Shown here: positions 15,869 through 23,281 of the stretch, in pieces
How the letters are laid out: each line of letters starts with the position of its first letter
How positions within the stretch are numbered: the stretch's first letter is position 1
Source: an uncultured Collinsella sp.
GTDB taxonomy: Bacteria; Actinomycetota; Coriobacteriia; Coriobacteriales; Coriobacteriaceae
NCBI GenBank assembly: GCA_937969105.1
Contig: CALBUZ010000117.1
Coordinates: 1-29,729 of the forward strand
Length of the DNA stretch: 29,729 nucleotides
Reading direction: 5' to 3'
Position numbers and translations under genes: made by a program
The notes under the pieces: generated by a model
The model's input: the letters and a program-made list of their open reading frames with translations, nothing else
The model's database searches: none
What the model was told of the DNA's origin: nothing

Positions 15869-17173
15869 CTAATGGCGGGCACGCATCCTCACCAAACGTA
15901 CCATGGCGAGCGCAAAACCCACAGCGGCCACAGCCATAAGCACGTAGAACACCGAGCGAAAGCCAAACAGGAACACATCCGGACGACCTGCAACAATACT
16001 GGTCACGGCCTCGCCCATCGCCACGCTCATCTGCCCATATAGGATATGTGATGCCGCCGTAATGCCCACTGCCATACCCGCATAGCGCGCAAGGCTACCC
16101 AGGCTGCCCGCAAAGCCGAGCGCTTCGCGCGGAGCCGAGCCCATATACAACGAGTTATTGGGGCTCTGGAAAATCGACGTACCGCAGGACATAAATGCGA
16201 CGCAGCACACGATCACAGGGATAGAAGAGTGCTCGTCGAGCGTGCTTACCGCAAAGAGACCGCACACGTACACGCCCAGGCCAACCGCCGTAGGACCCTC
16301 GCAGCCGACACGGTCCGAAACCGTACCCGAAAGCGGTCCGATGAAGGCATTCACCATCGGTAGTGCCAAAAAGAGCAGTCCAGAGATGTCGGAGCCAAAA
16401 CCATGGGCGTCCTGAAAATAGAACGGCAGGATAAACTCGGATGCGCCGATGCCAACGAACACGATGAGCATACAGGCAAGGTTGATGGTGAAGGCAGAAT
16501 TGGCAAAGCAGCGACGCGCGGCCTCCGCCAGCGACATGGGGCGCTCGCCGGCCTCCGGCTTAACATGCGGCAGTGTGTAAAGCCCCACGATAAACGAGAT
16601 GACGCCAATGGGCAGGTTGATGAGGAAGATGCTCTCCCAGGGAAAGCGTGCCACCAGCATGCCGCCGAGCACGGGGCCACACATCATGCCGAGGGCCACG
16701 AAGGTCGCGAGAATACCCATGGCACGACCGCGCTCGCGCGCCGGAAACGACTCGGTGATGATGCCCATGTTGTTGGCCATGGCCGCCGCGCAACCGACGC
16801 CCTGAACAATGCGTGCCAGGATAAGAACCTCGAGCGAACCCGACAGGCCGCAAAGCAGCGAACCGACCGTAAAGACGATAACGCCCAGCTGGAATACGCC
16901 CACCTTGCCGCGCACGTCGCCCAGGCGGCCAAACGGCAACATGGCCACGCACGTCGCGAGCAAATACACCGAGCTCACCAGCTGGATGCGGTCGAGGCCC
17001 ACGCCCAGCTCCTTTTGCATCACGGGCAACGCCACGGTCACGACGGTCGAATCCAGGCACGCCATAAACGTCATGATGAGCACGGTAAACAGAATCGCCC
17101 ATTTGTTCTTGCCATGGGTGTCGCCCTCTAGGGCAATGTGCTCGCGGCGCAGCTGCTCTGCAGTTTTGTCCAT
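15869..17173 (-). CDS. MFS transporter, drug-exporter type
   Basis: 434 residues from ATG 17173-17171, chosen because AAAGG lies six bases upstream; an ATG two codons earlier is almost on top of it. Twelve or more hydrophobic segments. TM1 has MACLDSTVVTVALPVMQ (the D-x-T-x-V-N/A-V-A-L-P motif of DHA2-type exporters). GRLGDVRGKVGVFQ is motif A. RIVQGVGCAAAMANN and LGGMLVARFPWESIFLINLPIG are motifs B/C-like. It is likely a proton-driven exporter of drugs or metabolites; substrate unknown. DHA2 members often have 14 segments, so the shorter length may put it closer to DHA1. It is monocistronic, after the metY terminator. Confidence 0.85.
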   Translation of the reverse strand: MDKTAEQLRREHIALEGDTHGKNKWAILFTVLIMTFMACLDSTVVTVALPVMQKELGVGLDRIQLVSSVYLLATCVAMLPFGRLGDVRGKVGVFQLGVIVFTVGSLLCGLSGSLEVLILARIVQGVGCAAAMANNMGIITESFPARERGRAMGILATFVALGMMCGPVLGGMLVARFPWESIFLINLPIGVISFIVGLYTLPHVKPEAGERPMSLAEAARRCFANSAFTINLACMLIVFVGIGASEFILPFYFQDAHGFGSDISGLLFLALPMVNAFIGPLSGTVSDRVGCEGPTAVGLGVYVCGLFAVSTLDEHSSIPVIVCCVAFMSCGTSIFQSPNNSLYMGSAPREALGFAGSLGSLARYAGMAVGITAASHILYGQMSVAMGEAVTSIVAGRPDVFLFGFRSVFYVLMAVAAVGFALAMVRLVRMRARH

Positions 17174-17199
17174 ATCCATCCTTTCGAGTGGCCCAACGC

Positions 17200-17248
17200 A
17201 AAAAAACGGGGCCCCAATCGCCTGCAAACAGCCGCGATTGGGGTCCCG
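17200..17248 (-). terminator. terminator after metY
   Basis: On the minus strand a strong stem (GGGACCCCAATCG with CGATTGGGGCCCC, 12-nt loop) is followed by seven T. It lies about 70 bp after the metY stop and just upstream of the MFS gene's ribosome site. Confidence 0.85.
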
Positions 17249-17316
17249 CCTACGGAATCGGAACGAAAGGTCGCCGAAGCTTTCTGCCAGCATCGGCGCC
17301 TTATGCGAACGCTAGC

Positions 17317-18600
17317 CTAGCACTGCTCGAGTGCCTGCTCAAGGTCGGCAATCAGGTCGGCCGTGTCCTCGAGGCCGCACGACAGGCGTACCATGTCGGC
17401 GGAGATGCCACAGGCGATGAGTTCCTCGTCGTTCATCTGGCGATGGGTGGCGTTTGCCGGATGCAAGCAGCAGGTGCGCGCATCGGCCACGTGCGTAGCG
17501 ATCTGGGCGAGCTTAAGGCTCTTCATAAAGGTCTCAGCCGCCGCGCGACCACCGTTAAAGCCAAAGCTCACGACGCCGCAAGTACCGTTGGGCATGTACT
17601 TCTGAGCCATGTCGTAGTACTTGTCACCCTCCAGGCCCGGATAGCTCACGAAGCGCACCTTGGGGTGGCTCTGCAGGAACTTGGCGACCGCCAGGCCGTT
17701 CTCGCAATGACGCGGCATGCGCACGTGCAGGCTCTCGAGTGAGCTGTTCAGGAAGAATGCCGCCTGCGGGTTCTGCATGGGGCCGAGGTCGCGCATGAGC
17801 TGCGCGGTGGCCTTAGTAATAAAGGCGCCCTCACGACCGAACTTCTCGGCATACGTCACGCCGTGGTAGCTCTCGTCGGGCGTGGTGAGACCCGGGAACT
17901 TGTCCGCATGGGCCATCCAGTCAAACTGACCGTGGTCGACGATCACACCACCCAGGTAGGCCGCATGGCCATCCATGTACTTGGTGGTGGAGTGCGTGAC
18001 GATGTCAGCGCCCCACTCAAAGGGACGGCACATCACGGGCGTCGGGAAGGTGTTGTCGACCATCAGCGGCACGCCGTGGTCGTGCGCGGCCTTGGCAAAG
18101 CGCTCAATATCGAGCACGGCAAGGGCGGGGTTGGCGATGGTCTCGCCAAAGACGAGCTTGGTGTTGGGCTGGAAGGCTGCCTCGAGCTCCTCATCGGTGC
18201 AGTCGGGAGCAACGAAGGTGCAGGTCAGCCCCATGCGGCCCATGGTATGGGCAAGCAGGTTGTAGGTACCGCCGTAGATGGCAGAGCTTGCGACCACGTG
18301 ATCGCCGGCACCGGCAACGTTAAAGATCGCGAGGAAGTTCGCGGCCATGCCCGAGCTCGTGAGCATCGCAGCGGTGCCGCCCTCCATCTCGCAGATCTTG
18401 GCGGCAACGAGATCGCACGTGGGGTTCTGCAGACGGCTGTAGAAGTAGCCAGACTCCTCTAGGTCAAACAGCTTGCCCATGTGCTCGGACGTGTCGTACT
18501 TCCACGTGGTGGACTGGTAGATGGGCACCTGGCGCGGCTCGGCATCTCCCGGGTGATAGCCGCCCTGAACACATGTGGTACCGATGGTCTGCTCGCTCAT
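17317..18600 (-). CDS. metY: O-acetylhomoserine sulfhydrylase (PLP enzyme)
   Basis: 427 residues from ATG 18600-18598 with GGGAG six bases upstream. It is a Cys/Met-metabolism PLP enzyme: IYQSTTWKYDT, GYFYSRLQNPT, SSGMAANFLAIFNV, MVDNTFPTP, and the PLP lysine Lys207 in HSTTKYMDGH. The length and the extended HGVTYAEKFGREGAFITKA insert fit MetY rather than the shorter MetB/MetC. It makes homocysteine from O-acetylhomoserine and sulfide. Upstream (18601-18831) I see no SAM riboswitch. CCCAAGG (18675-18681) and CCTTGGG (18722-18728) form an inverted repeat in the divergent promoter region. It ends at a terminator. Confidence 0.92.
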   Translation of the reverse strand: MSEQTIGTTCVQGGYHPGDAEPRQVPIYQSTTWKYDTSEHMGKLFDLEESGYFYSRLQNPTCDLVAAKICEMEGGTAAMLTSSGMAANFLAIFNVAGAGDHVVASSAIYGGTYNLLAHTMGRMGLTCTFVAPDCTDEELEAAFQPNTKLVFGETIANPALAVLDIERFAKAAHDHGVPLMVDNTFPTPVMCRPFEWGADIVTHSTTKYMDGHAAYLGGVIVDHGQFDWMAHADKFPGLTTPDESYHGVTYAEKFGREGAFITKATAQLMRDLGPMQNPQAAFFLNSSLESLHVRMPRHCENGLAVAKFLQSHPKVRFVSYPGLEGDKYYDMAQKYMPNGTCGVVSFGFNGGRAAAETFMKSLKLAQIATHVADARTCCLHPANATHRQMNDEELIACGISADMVRLSCGLEDTADLIADLEQALEQC

Positions 18601-18831
18601 ATCTAGCTCCCTTGCCTGGGTTTTAGTTTTATTCGGTTCACGATACCGCTACCCTGCACCCCTCTCAACCCATCCCCAAGGTAGGTTATGGGACAAATTG
18701 ATCAGGGGAATTTATCTCAAGCCTTGGGCATTTGCTCGATAGATAAAAACTAGGCATACATGAAGCTCTCGATGATTACATGCCCCGTCACGGGTACCAT
18801 AGGCGGGTACACCGTGACCAAGGAGACAACG

Positions 18832-19278
18832 ATGAAGCAAATCGATACGGCCCAGCTCGACATCACCGCCTGTCAGGCTCAAGCTGCCGAATACCACGCC
18901 CGCGGCTTTAACTGCGCCCAGGCCGTTGCCTGCACGCTCGCGCCTGCCGTCGGACTCGACCCCCAGACCGCCTTCACCCTCACCGAGGGCTTTGGCGCCG
19001 GCATGGGTGGCATGACCGAGACCTGCGGCGCCATCTCGGGCGCCGTTGCCATCATGGGCTTTGTAATGAGCGACGGCATGGAAAACCCCAAGACCAAAGG
19101 CCAGACCTACAAGCTGTCGCGCGAGATTGCCAAGCGATTTGGCGAGAAGAACACGACGACCGTCTGCGGCACGCTCAAGGGCATCGGATCTGATAAAGGT
19201 CCGCTCCGCAGCTGCCCCGGCTGCATCGACGATGCCGTCGAGATCGCCTGTGATGTGCTAAAGCAGCTCGCCGAGTAA
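18832..19278 (+). CDS. C_GCAxxG_C_C family protein
   Basis: 148 residues from ATG 18832 with AAGGAG six bases upstream; an in-frame extension to 18760 lacks a site. The family is defined by its cysteine pattern, all visible: GFNCAQAVACTLA (Cys28, Cys34), ETCGAISGAVAIMG (Cys65), VCGTLKG (Cys112) and CPGCIDDAVEI (Cys128, Cys131). It has no membrane segment or signal peptide. Such proteins are thought to be redox-active or metal-binding and often sit near redox enzymes, but no function is established. It is divergent from metY, a possible link to sulfur metabolism. The downstream hairpin (19296-19344) may also stop its transcript. Confidence 0.85.
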   Translation: MKQIDTAQLDITACQAQAAEYHARGFNCAQAVACTLAPAVGLDPQTAFTLTEGFGAGMGGMTETCGAISGAVAIMGFVMSDGMENPKTKGQTYKLSREIAKRFGEKNTTTVCGTLKGIGSDKGPLRSCPGCIDDAVEIACDVLKQLAE

Positions 19279-19290
19279 ACGGCAGCAACA

Positions 19291-19345
19291 GAAAAACGAC
19301 GGCCGGCGCGCTTGGGATCCATCCAAAAGCACGCCGGCCGTCGCC
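19291..19345 (-). terminator. terminator of the YigZ-like gene, possibly bidirectional
   Basis: CGACGGCCGGCG and CGCCGGCCGTCG form a perfect stem extended by a few more pairs. On the minus strand it begins right after the stop codon at 19347 and is followed by TTTTT. The plus-strand gene ends 13 bp before it and may share it. Confidence 0.8.
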
Positions 19346-19346
19346 G

Positions 19347-19985
19347 TTAGAACTCGGCAAATTCGGGAGCGCCGACCTCAATCTCCTCGCGCCCCGCCAT
19401 AAGCTCGCGCATCTTAGCGCAAAACGGCTCCTGCTCCCCCGCTTTAAACACTAAATGAATCGTCACGGCATCCGCGTAATCGGTATCCGAAACCTTGGCA
19501 CCCGAATCCTGCGCCAAACGAAGCACCTGCTCATACTGCGGATAGGCCACATGCACGTCAACAGGCACGACACTCGTCATCTCGACGATCTGCCCGGCCT
19601 CCTGAGCCGCGGCCACCGCCGCCTGCGTTGCCGCAGTATAGGCGCGCACCAAGCCACCAGGCCCCAACAGCGTGCCACCAAAATAGCGCGTCACTACGCA
19701 GCAAACATTTTTGAGCTCCGCGCCGCGCAGCACCTCGAGCGTCGGCATACCGCTCGTGCGGCTCGGCTCACCATCATCGCTCTGGCGCTCGCGTCCATCG
19801 ACCAAAATCCACGCGGGAACATTGTGTCGAGCGTCGTAATGACGCTTGCGAACCATCTCGATAAAGGCATTCGCCTCATCCTCGGACTCAATATGGACCA
19901 GCTGGGCAATAAACCGGCTCTTGCGGTCCACAAACTCGCCCGAAGCCTCAATATTCGATTGCAGAGTAAAATAGCTGTCCAACAA
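19347..19985 (-). CDS. YigZ/IMPACT family protein
   Basis: 212 residues. The only plausible starts are adjacent TTG codons (19985-19983 and 19982-19980) with GAGGGG five to eight bases upstream. IMPACT-fold signatures: SRFIAQLVHIESEDEA near the N-terminus, HYDARHNVPAWIL, SDDGEPSRTSGMPTLEVL and VVTRYFGGTLLGPGGLVRAYT. A C-terminal DUF1949-like ferredoxin fold (residues ~140-205) follows. The E. coli member is YigZ; family role is uncertain (ribosome or translation-related regulation has been suggested). It is monocistronic, with its own terminator. Confidence 0.9.
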   Translation of the reverse strand: MLDSYFTLQSNIEASGEFVDRKSRFIAQLVHIESEDEANAFIEMVRKRHYDARHNVPAWILVDGRERQSDDGEPSRTSGMPTLEVLRGAELKNVCCVVTRYFGGTLLGPGGLVRAYTAATQAAVAAAQEAGQIVEMTSVVPVDVHVAYPQYEQVLRLAQDSGAKVSDTDYADAVTIHLVFKAGEQEPFCAKMRELMAGREEIEVGAPEFAEF

Positions 19986-20075
19986 AGCCCCTCAACAACA
20001 AGCAAAGCAACAAACAGCCTCAATAATACGGCAAAGGCCGTACCGATAATCCCGGTAAATAGAACGGCAACGCCA

Positions 20076-20098
20076 ATGACCAGGCAAAAACAGCGAGA
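20076..20098 (+). repeat. 23-bp direct repeat, copy 1
   Basis: ATGACCAGGCAAAAACAGCG followed by AGA occurs here and again, identical, at 20203-20225, 127 bp apart. It lies in the 236-bp stretch between the YigZ-like gene and hairpin repeat C, where I see no convincing gene. Confidence 0.75.
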
Positions 20099-20202
20099 TG
20101 CCAAGAACAGAACCGCCGATGATTCCGTCAACGAAAGCGAGAACCCGTCAGCGCGAGCAAGGTACCTTGAAAGACAAAATTGCAACAGAAATGAGGCTGC
20201 CG

Positions 20203-20225
20203 ATGACCAGGCAAAAACAGCGAGA
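20203..20225 (+). repeat. 23-bp direct repeat, copy 2
   Basis: Exact second copy of the sequence at 20076-20098. Its last two bases overlap the left end of hairpin repeat C, so it abuts that element on one side only. Confidence 0.75.
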
Positions 20226-20321
20226 CGGCGTCAGCTGAGTCGATTTGGCCCGAAAGAGGAGGGAGCACGCCTTATGGCGGCGACCGACGAATGAGCGCCA
20301 AATCGGCCAGCTGACGCCGTC
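20224..20321 (+). repeat. long-hairpin repeat, copy C (next to rnpB)
   Basis: The arms start with GACGGCGTCAGCTG (20224) and end with CAGCTGACGCCGTC (20321), about 27 bp each. The core begins CGAAAGAGGAGGGAGC, contains the small hairpin GCC-TTAT-GGC and ends CGACGAATGAGC. The GAAAGAGGRG start and CGACGR..TGA end match copies A and B, while the outer arms are unrelated. It lies between the YigZ-like gene and the 3' end of rnpB, so it may be the terminating structure for rnpB. Confidence 0.75.
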
Positions 20322-20340
20322 GCAGCGTCAACAAAGTGCC

Positions 20341-20700
20341 GAGTGGGCCGATAAGCCGGGTTCTGTCGTGAACGGTCATTTATCTTGTCTGCACGTTACC
20401 GTGCAGCTCCACGCACGCTACCCGAACGCGGACCGGGCCGGCCCATAGCGTTCCTATTCGCGCTTGCTCCGGATGGGGCTTGCCAAGCCGCCGTGTTGCC
20501 ACGACGCTGGTGGTCTCTTACACCACCGTTTCAGCTTTTCCCTTTACGCCTTGCGGCGCAGGTGGGAGTCTTCTTTTCTGCGGCGCTTTCCGTCGGATCA
20601 CTCCGCCCGGCCGTTAGCCGGCATCCCGCCCTCTGGAGCCCGGACTTTCCTCACGCGTGCCGCAAGCAGCACATCGCGCGACCGTCTGGCCCACTCAGCA
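20341..20700 (-). ncRNA. rnpB: RNase P RNA (type A)
   Basis: Catalytic RNA of RNase P, which matures tRNA 5' ends. On the minus strand the 5' end (GAGTGGGCCAGACGG, from about 20697) pairs with the 3' end (CTTATCGGCCCACTC, to 20341) as helix P1. Universally conserved segments are present: GAGGAAAGTCCGGGCT (about 20657-20642), AGGGAAAAGCTGAAA, and the 3' region ACAGAACCCGGCTTATC. About 360 nt, the expected size. A -10 TACACT at 20713-20708 sets the start near 20700. The ends are approximate by a few bases. Confidence 0.95.
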
Positions 20701-20707
20701 GTGCAAG

Positions 20708-20713
20708 AGTGTA
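20708..20713 (-). promoter_or_regulatory. -10 box of rnpB
   Basis: TACACT on the minus strand, 7-10 bases before the predicted 5' end of RNase P RNA. No strong -35 at optimal spacing; TTGCCT lies 15 bp upstream. Confidence 0.4.
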
Positions 20714-20783
20714 GCACACCGTTGTCACAGGCAATGGCACAACACAAGCGTTCGACACGATAAACCAAGAACCACGCTATGCA

Positions 20784-20897
20784 GTACAATAGTATCGTCG
20801 ATGGGCAACGTCGTCAGTCGAGACGCGACCGCGCTCCGCACCCCTCCGTCTACTCGGTGCGTTCCCGCCTCCTCCCCGAGGCGGGATGTCGGCATTT
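20784..20897 (+). ncRNA. speculative small RNA between rnpB and rpsA
   Basis: This 260-bp gap has no convincing gene. On the plus strand a TACAAT (-10-like) at about 20783-20788 is followed by GCACC..GGTGC (20838-20860) and a perfect 9-bp hairpin TCCCGCCTC-CTCCCC-GAGGCGGGA (20863-20886), with TTTTT nine bases later. This could be a short transcript with a poor terminator. There is no clear -35 and no known RNA family motif. Confidence 0.2.
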
Positions 20898-20980
20898 TTC
20901 ATGCACCAACAACCCAATAGCCCGTGAACAGCCCAGGCGGCATTGCACACGGGCGGCATCGCGCACCTCAGCAACAAATG

Positions 20981-21017
20981 CAAAAAGGGACCCGTCCATT
21001 GCGGACGGATCCCTTAA
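20981..21017 (-). terminator. terminator of rpsA
   Basis: On the minus strand AAGGGATCCGTCC and GGACGGGTCCCTT form a stem with loop GCAAT, followed by TTTTTG. It lies 22 bp after the rpsA stop. Confidence 0.85.
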
Positions 21018-21039
21018 AACAAGTGATCGTCAAACCGAT

Positions 21040-22206
21040 TTACTCGGCGTCGGTCTCCTCGTCCTTCTTCTCGGAAGGCAGCGGGGTAACCTCGATCTCG
21101 ACGCCCAGAGTCTCAGCAGCAGACTTCATGGACAGGGAGATACGACGACGGTCGAGGTCGATCTCCATGACCTTGACCTGAACCTTGTCGCCCACGTGGG
21201 TGACCTGAGAAGGCTGATCGACGTGCTTGTTGGCCATCTCGGAGATGTGGACCAGGCCCTCGATGCCCTCGCCCAGGTCGACGAAAGCGCCGAACGGGAC
21301 AAGCTTGGTCACAGTGCCCTCGACGATAGCGCCGACGGGGTACTTCTTGACCAGTGCGCGCCACGGATCCTCGGTGGTCTGCTTGAGACCCAGGGAGATG
21401 CGCTCGCGGTTGAGATCGACGTCGAGAACCTCGACCTCGACCTCCTGGCCGACCTTGACAACCTCGGAAGGATGGTTGACGTGGTTCCAGGAGAGCTCGG
21501 AGATGTGGATGAGGCCGTCGATACCGCCGAGGTCGACGAAAGCGCCGAAGTCGACGATGGAGGAAACGGTGCCCTGGAGACGCATGCCAGACTTGAGCTT
21601 GGACAGGATCTCGGAGCGCTCGGCCTTACGGGACTCCTCGAGCACGACGCGACGGGAGAGGACGACGTTGTTGCGGTTGCGGTCCATCTCGATGACGCGG
21701 GCCTCGATGCGGGTGCCCATGTAGGAGGTGAGGTCCTTGACACGACGGAGGTCGACGAGGGAGGCGGGCAGGAAGCCACGCAGGCCGATGTCGAGGATCA
21801 GGCCGCCCTTGACAACCTCGATAACCTCGCCCTCGACGTTCTCGCCGGAGTTGAACTTCTCCTCGATGCGGTTCCAAGCACGCTCGTACTCGGCACGCTT
21901 CTTGGACAGGACCAGACGACCGTCCTTGTCCTCCTTCTGGAGAACCAGAGCCTCGATGGGATCACCGAGTGCAACGATGTCTGCAGGGTTAGCGTCCTTG
22001 CGGATGGACAGCTCGCGGACCGGGATAACGCCCTCGGACTTGAATCCGATGTCAACGAGCACCTCGTCATGCTCGATCTTAACGACAGTGCCGTTAACGA
22101 GATCGCCCTCATCAAAGTCGGTAATCGTACCGTCGATGAGGTTGTTCATCTCCTCCTCATTGACATCGTCAAGAGAGAAAATGGACGAGTTCTGAATCTC
22201 ACTCAA
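21040..22206 (-). CDS. rpsA: 30S ribosomal protein S1
   Basis: 388 residues with four S1 RNA-binding domains at roughly 34-105, 120-186, 206-275 and 291-360. The third and fourth have the best-conserved signatures (GFVDLGG-type, as in IVDFGAFVDLGGIDGLIHIS and LVPFGAFVDLGEGIEGLVHIS). Four domains is usual for actinobacterial and low-GC Gram-positive S1, against six in E. coli. A Lys/Glu/Asp-rich tail ends the protein. The start is TTG 22206-22204 (MSEIQNSS) with GAAAGGGG about seven bases upstream; there is no nearby ATG. S1 helps bring mRNA to the 30S subunit. It is monocistronic, with a terminator at 20981-21017. Confidence 0.95.
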   Translation of the reverse strand: MSEIQNSSIFSLDDVNEEEMNNLIDGTITDFDEGDLVNGTVVKIEHDEVLVDIGFKSEGVIPVRELSIRKDANPADIVALGDPIEALVLQKEDKDGRLVLSKKRAEYERAWNRIEEKFNSGENVEGEVIEVVKGGLILDIGLRGFLPASLVDLRRVKDLTSYMGTRIEARVIEMDRNRNNVVLSRRVVLEESRKAERSEILSKLKSGMRLQGTVSSIVDFGAFVDLGGIDGLIHISELSWNHVNHPSEVVKVGQEVEVEVLDVDLNRERISLGLKQTTEDPWRALVKKYPVGAIVEGTVTKLVPFGAFVDLGEGIEGLVHISEMANKHVDQPSQVTHVGDKVQVKVMEIDLDRRRISLSMKSAAETLGVEIEVTPLPSEKKDEETDAE

Positions 22207-22522
22207 AGGTGGACCCCTTTCGAACTACGGGGCCCCGATTGCTAGGACCTACAGAAGGGTGCGACAAGCACACAACGTTTAGGAACACTCGGGAGCCGAC
22301 AGATACTAATGTGACGCTTATGCAATCACGTTCGTATAGGTTACGGGGAAATGAGTTCGATTTCAAGCGTGAACTGCGATTTTTTACTCGTGTGGAGACT
22401 TTTTCGTAATCTTATGGACGACCGTCTCCACAACTTGACGATAATAAGTTTGCCCATACGCCTTTGAGGTAAAGTATCCGGAGCCAACGATTCTGGAACG
22501 ATTTATCGAGAAAGGTGCCCGC
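22207..22522. other. divergent promoter region between rpsA and the HAD gene
   Basis: 316 bp, AT-richer than its surroundings, with no gene seen. It must hold the rpsA promoter (minus) and the HAD-gene promoter (plus; TTGCCC and AAGTAT near 22452-22479 with 16-bp spacing is a weak candidate). TGTGGAGAC (22391-22399) and GTCTCCACA (22424-22432) form a perfect 9-bp inverted repeat with a 24-base gap. Confidence 0.4.
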
Positions 22523-23281
22523 GTGCTCAAAGCAGTCGTTTTCGATATGGACGAAACGCTTCTTAGCATCAACCTCAACGCGTTCATCCTTCGCTATTTT
22601 AAGGATGTCTCGTCGATGCTCGCGGATATCGGTCGCCGCAGCCACGGTGGCACGATGGCACGCCTCGGCACCATCTTGGTCGACCTCAACGCCAATCGCC
22701 GAAGCGGCACGGATAATCGCACCAATCTGGAGTTCTACCAAGAAGAGGTTGAGCGCCGGTGCGGCATTTGCCTCTCGGACCCACTTATCTACGAGGCGTT
22801 TACCTACTACGACCGCGAAGTTCTTCCGTACAAGAACGACGATGTCATCAACGCCCACGCCATGCCCGGCGCACACGCCGCGCTTCAGGCCGTACAGGAT
22901 GCAGGACTGCGTTGCGCGCTCTTTACCAACCCCAGCTTTCCGCAGGGGGCCATCGAGTGCCGCATGGGTTGGGGCGATCTGGCCGACGCCCCCTTTGAGC
23001 TCGTCACGCACATGGGAAACACCACCCGCTGCAAGCCCGATGCCACCTACTATCTAGAGCAGCTTCAGGTGATGGGGCTCGAGCCGCACGAGGTCCTTAT
23101 GGTAGGCAACGACCCCAAACGCGACTTCCCCAGCCCCGCCTGCGGCATTCAAACCGCCTATGTAGGCCAGGGCAAGCCCAGCCGAGCCACCTGGCGCGGA
23201 ACCATGGAAGACTTCGCCCGCGACTTTAACGCCGTAATCGAAGCCTTCTACGAGCACCAAATAGCCGACGTACTGTCTTAA
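22523..23281 (+). CDS. HAD-superfamily hydrolase
   Basis: 252 residues from GTG 22523, with AGAAAGG about ten bases upstream. The four HAD motifs are present: DxDxT at Asp8-Thr12 (VVFDMDETLL), LFTNPS (motif II), the lysine in RCKPDATYY (motif III) and VGNDPKRDFPSPACG (motif IV). A helical cap (residues ~16-95) sits between motifs I and II. It is likely a small-molecule phosphatase; substrate unknown. The stop overlaps the stop of the convergent desulfidase gene by four bases (TTAA, 23278-23281). Confidence 0.88.
   Translation: MLKAVVFDMDETLLSINLNAFILRYFKDVSSMLADIGRRSHGGTMARLGTILVDLNANRRSGTDNRTNLEFYQEEVERRCGICLSDPLIYEAFTYYDREVLPYKNDDVINAHAMPGAHAALQAVQDAGLRCALFTNPSFPQGAIECRMGWGDLADAPFELVTHMGNTTRCKPDATYYLEQLQVMGLEPHEVLMVGNDPKRDFPSPACGIQTAYVGQGKPSRATWRGTMEDFARDFNAVIEAFYEHQIADVLS

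Noticed and set aside
18601..18831. SAM riboswitch upstream of metY
   Set aside because: No S-box or other SAM aptamer core is recognisable; only a simple 7-bp inverted repeat is present.
19694..20185. Minus-strand ORF with a hydrophobic stretch overlapping the YigZ-like gene
   Set aside because: TTG start without a ribosome site, most of it antiframe to a real gene, and it crosses one copy of the direct repeat. Hydrophobicity alone is not enough.
20811..20930. Plus-strand ORF beginning MGNVVSRDATALR
   Set aside because: No ribosome site, no family resemblance, and it runs through the GC hairpin at 20863-20886.
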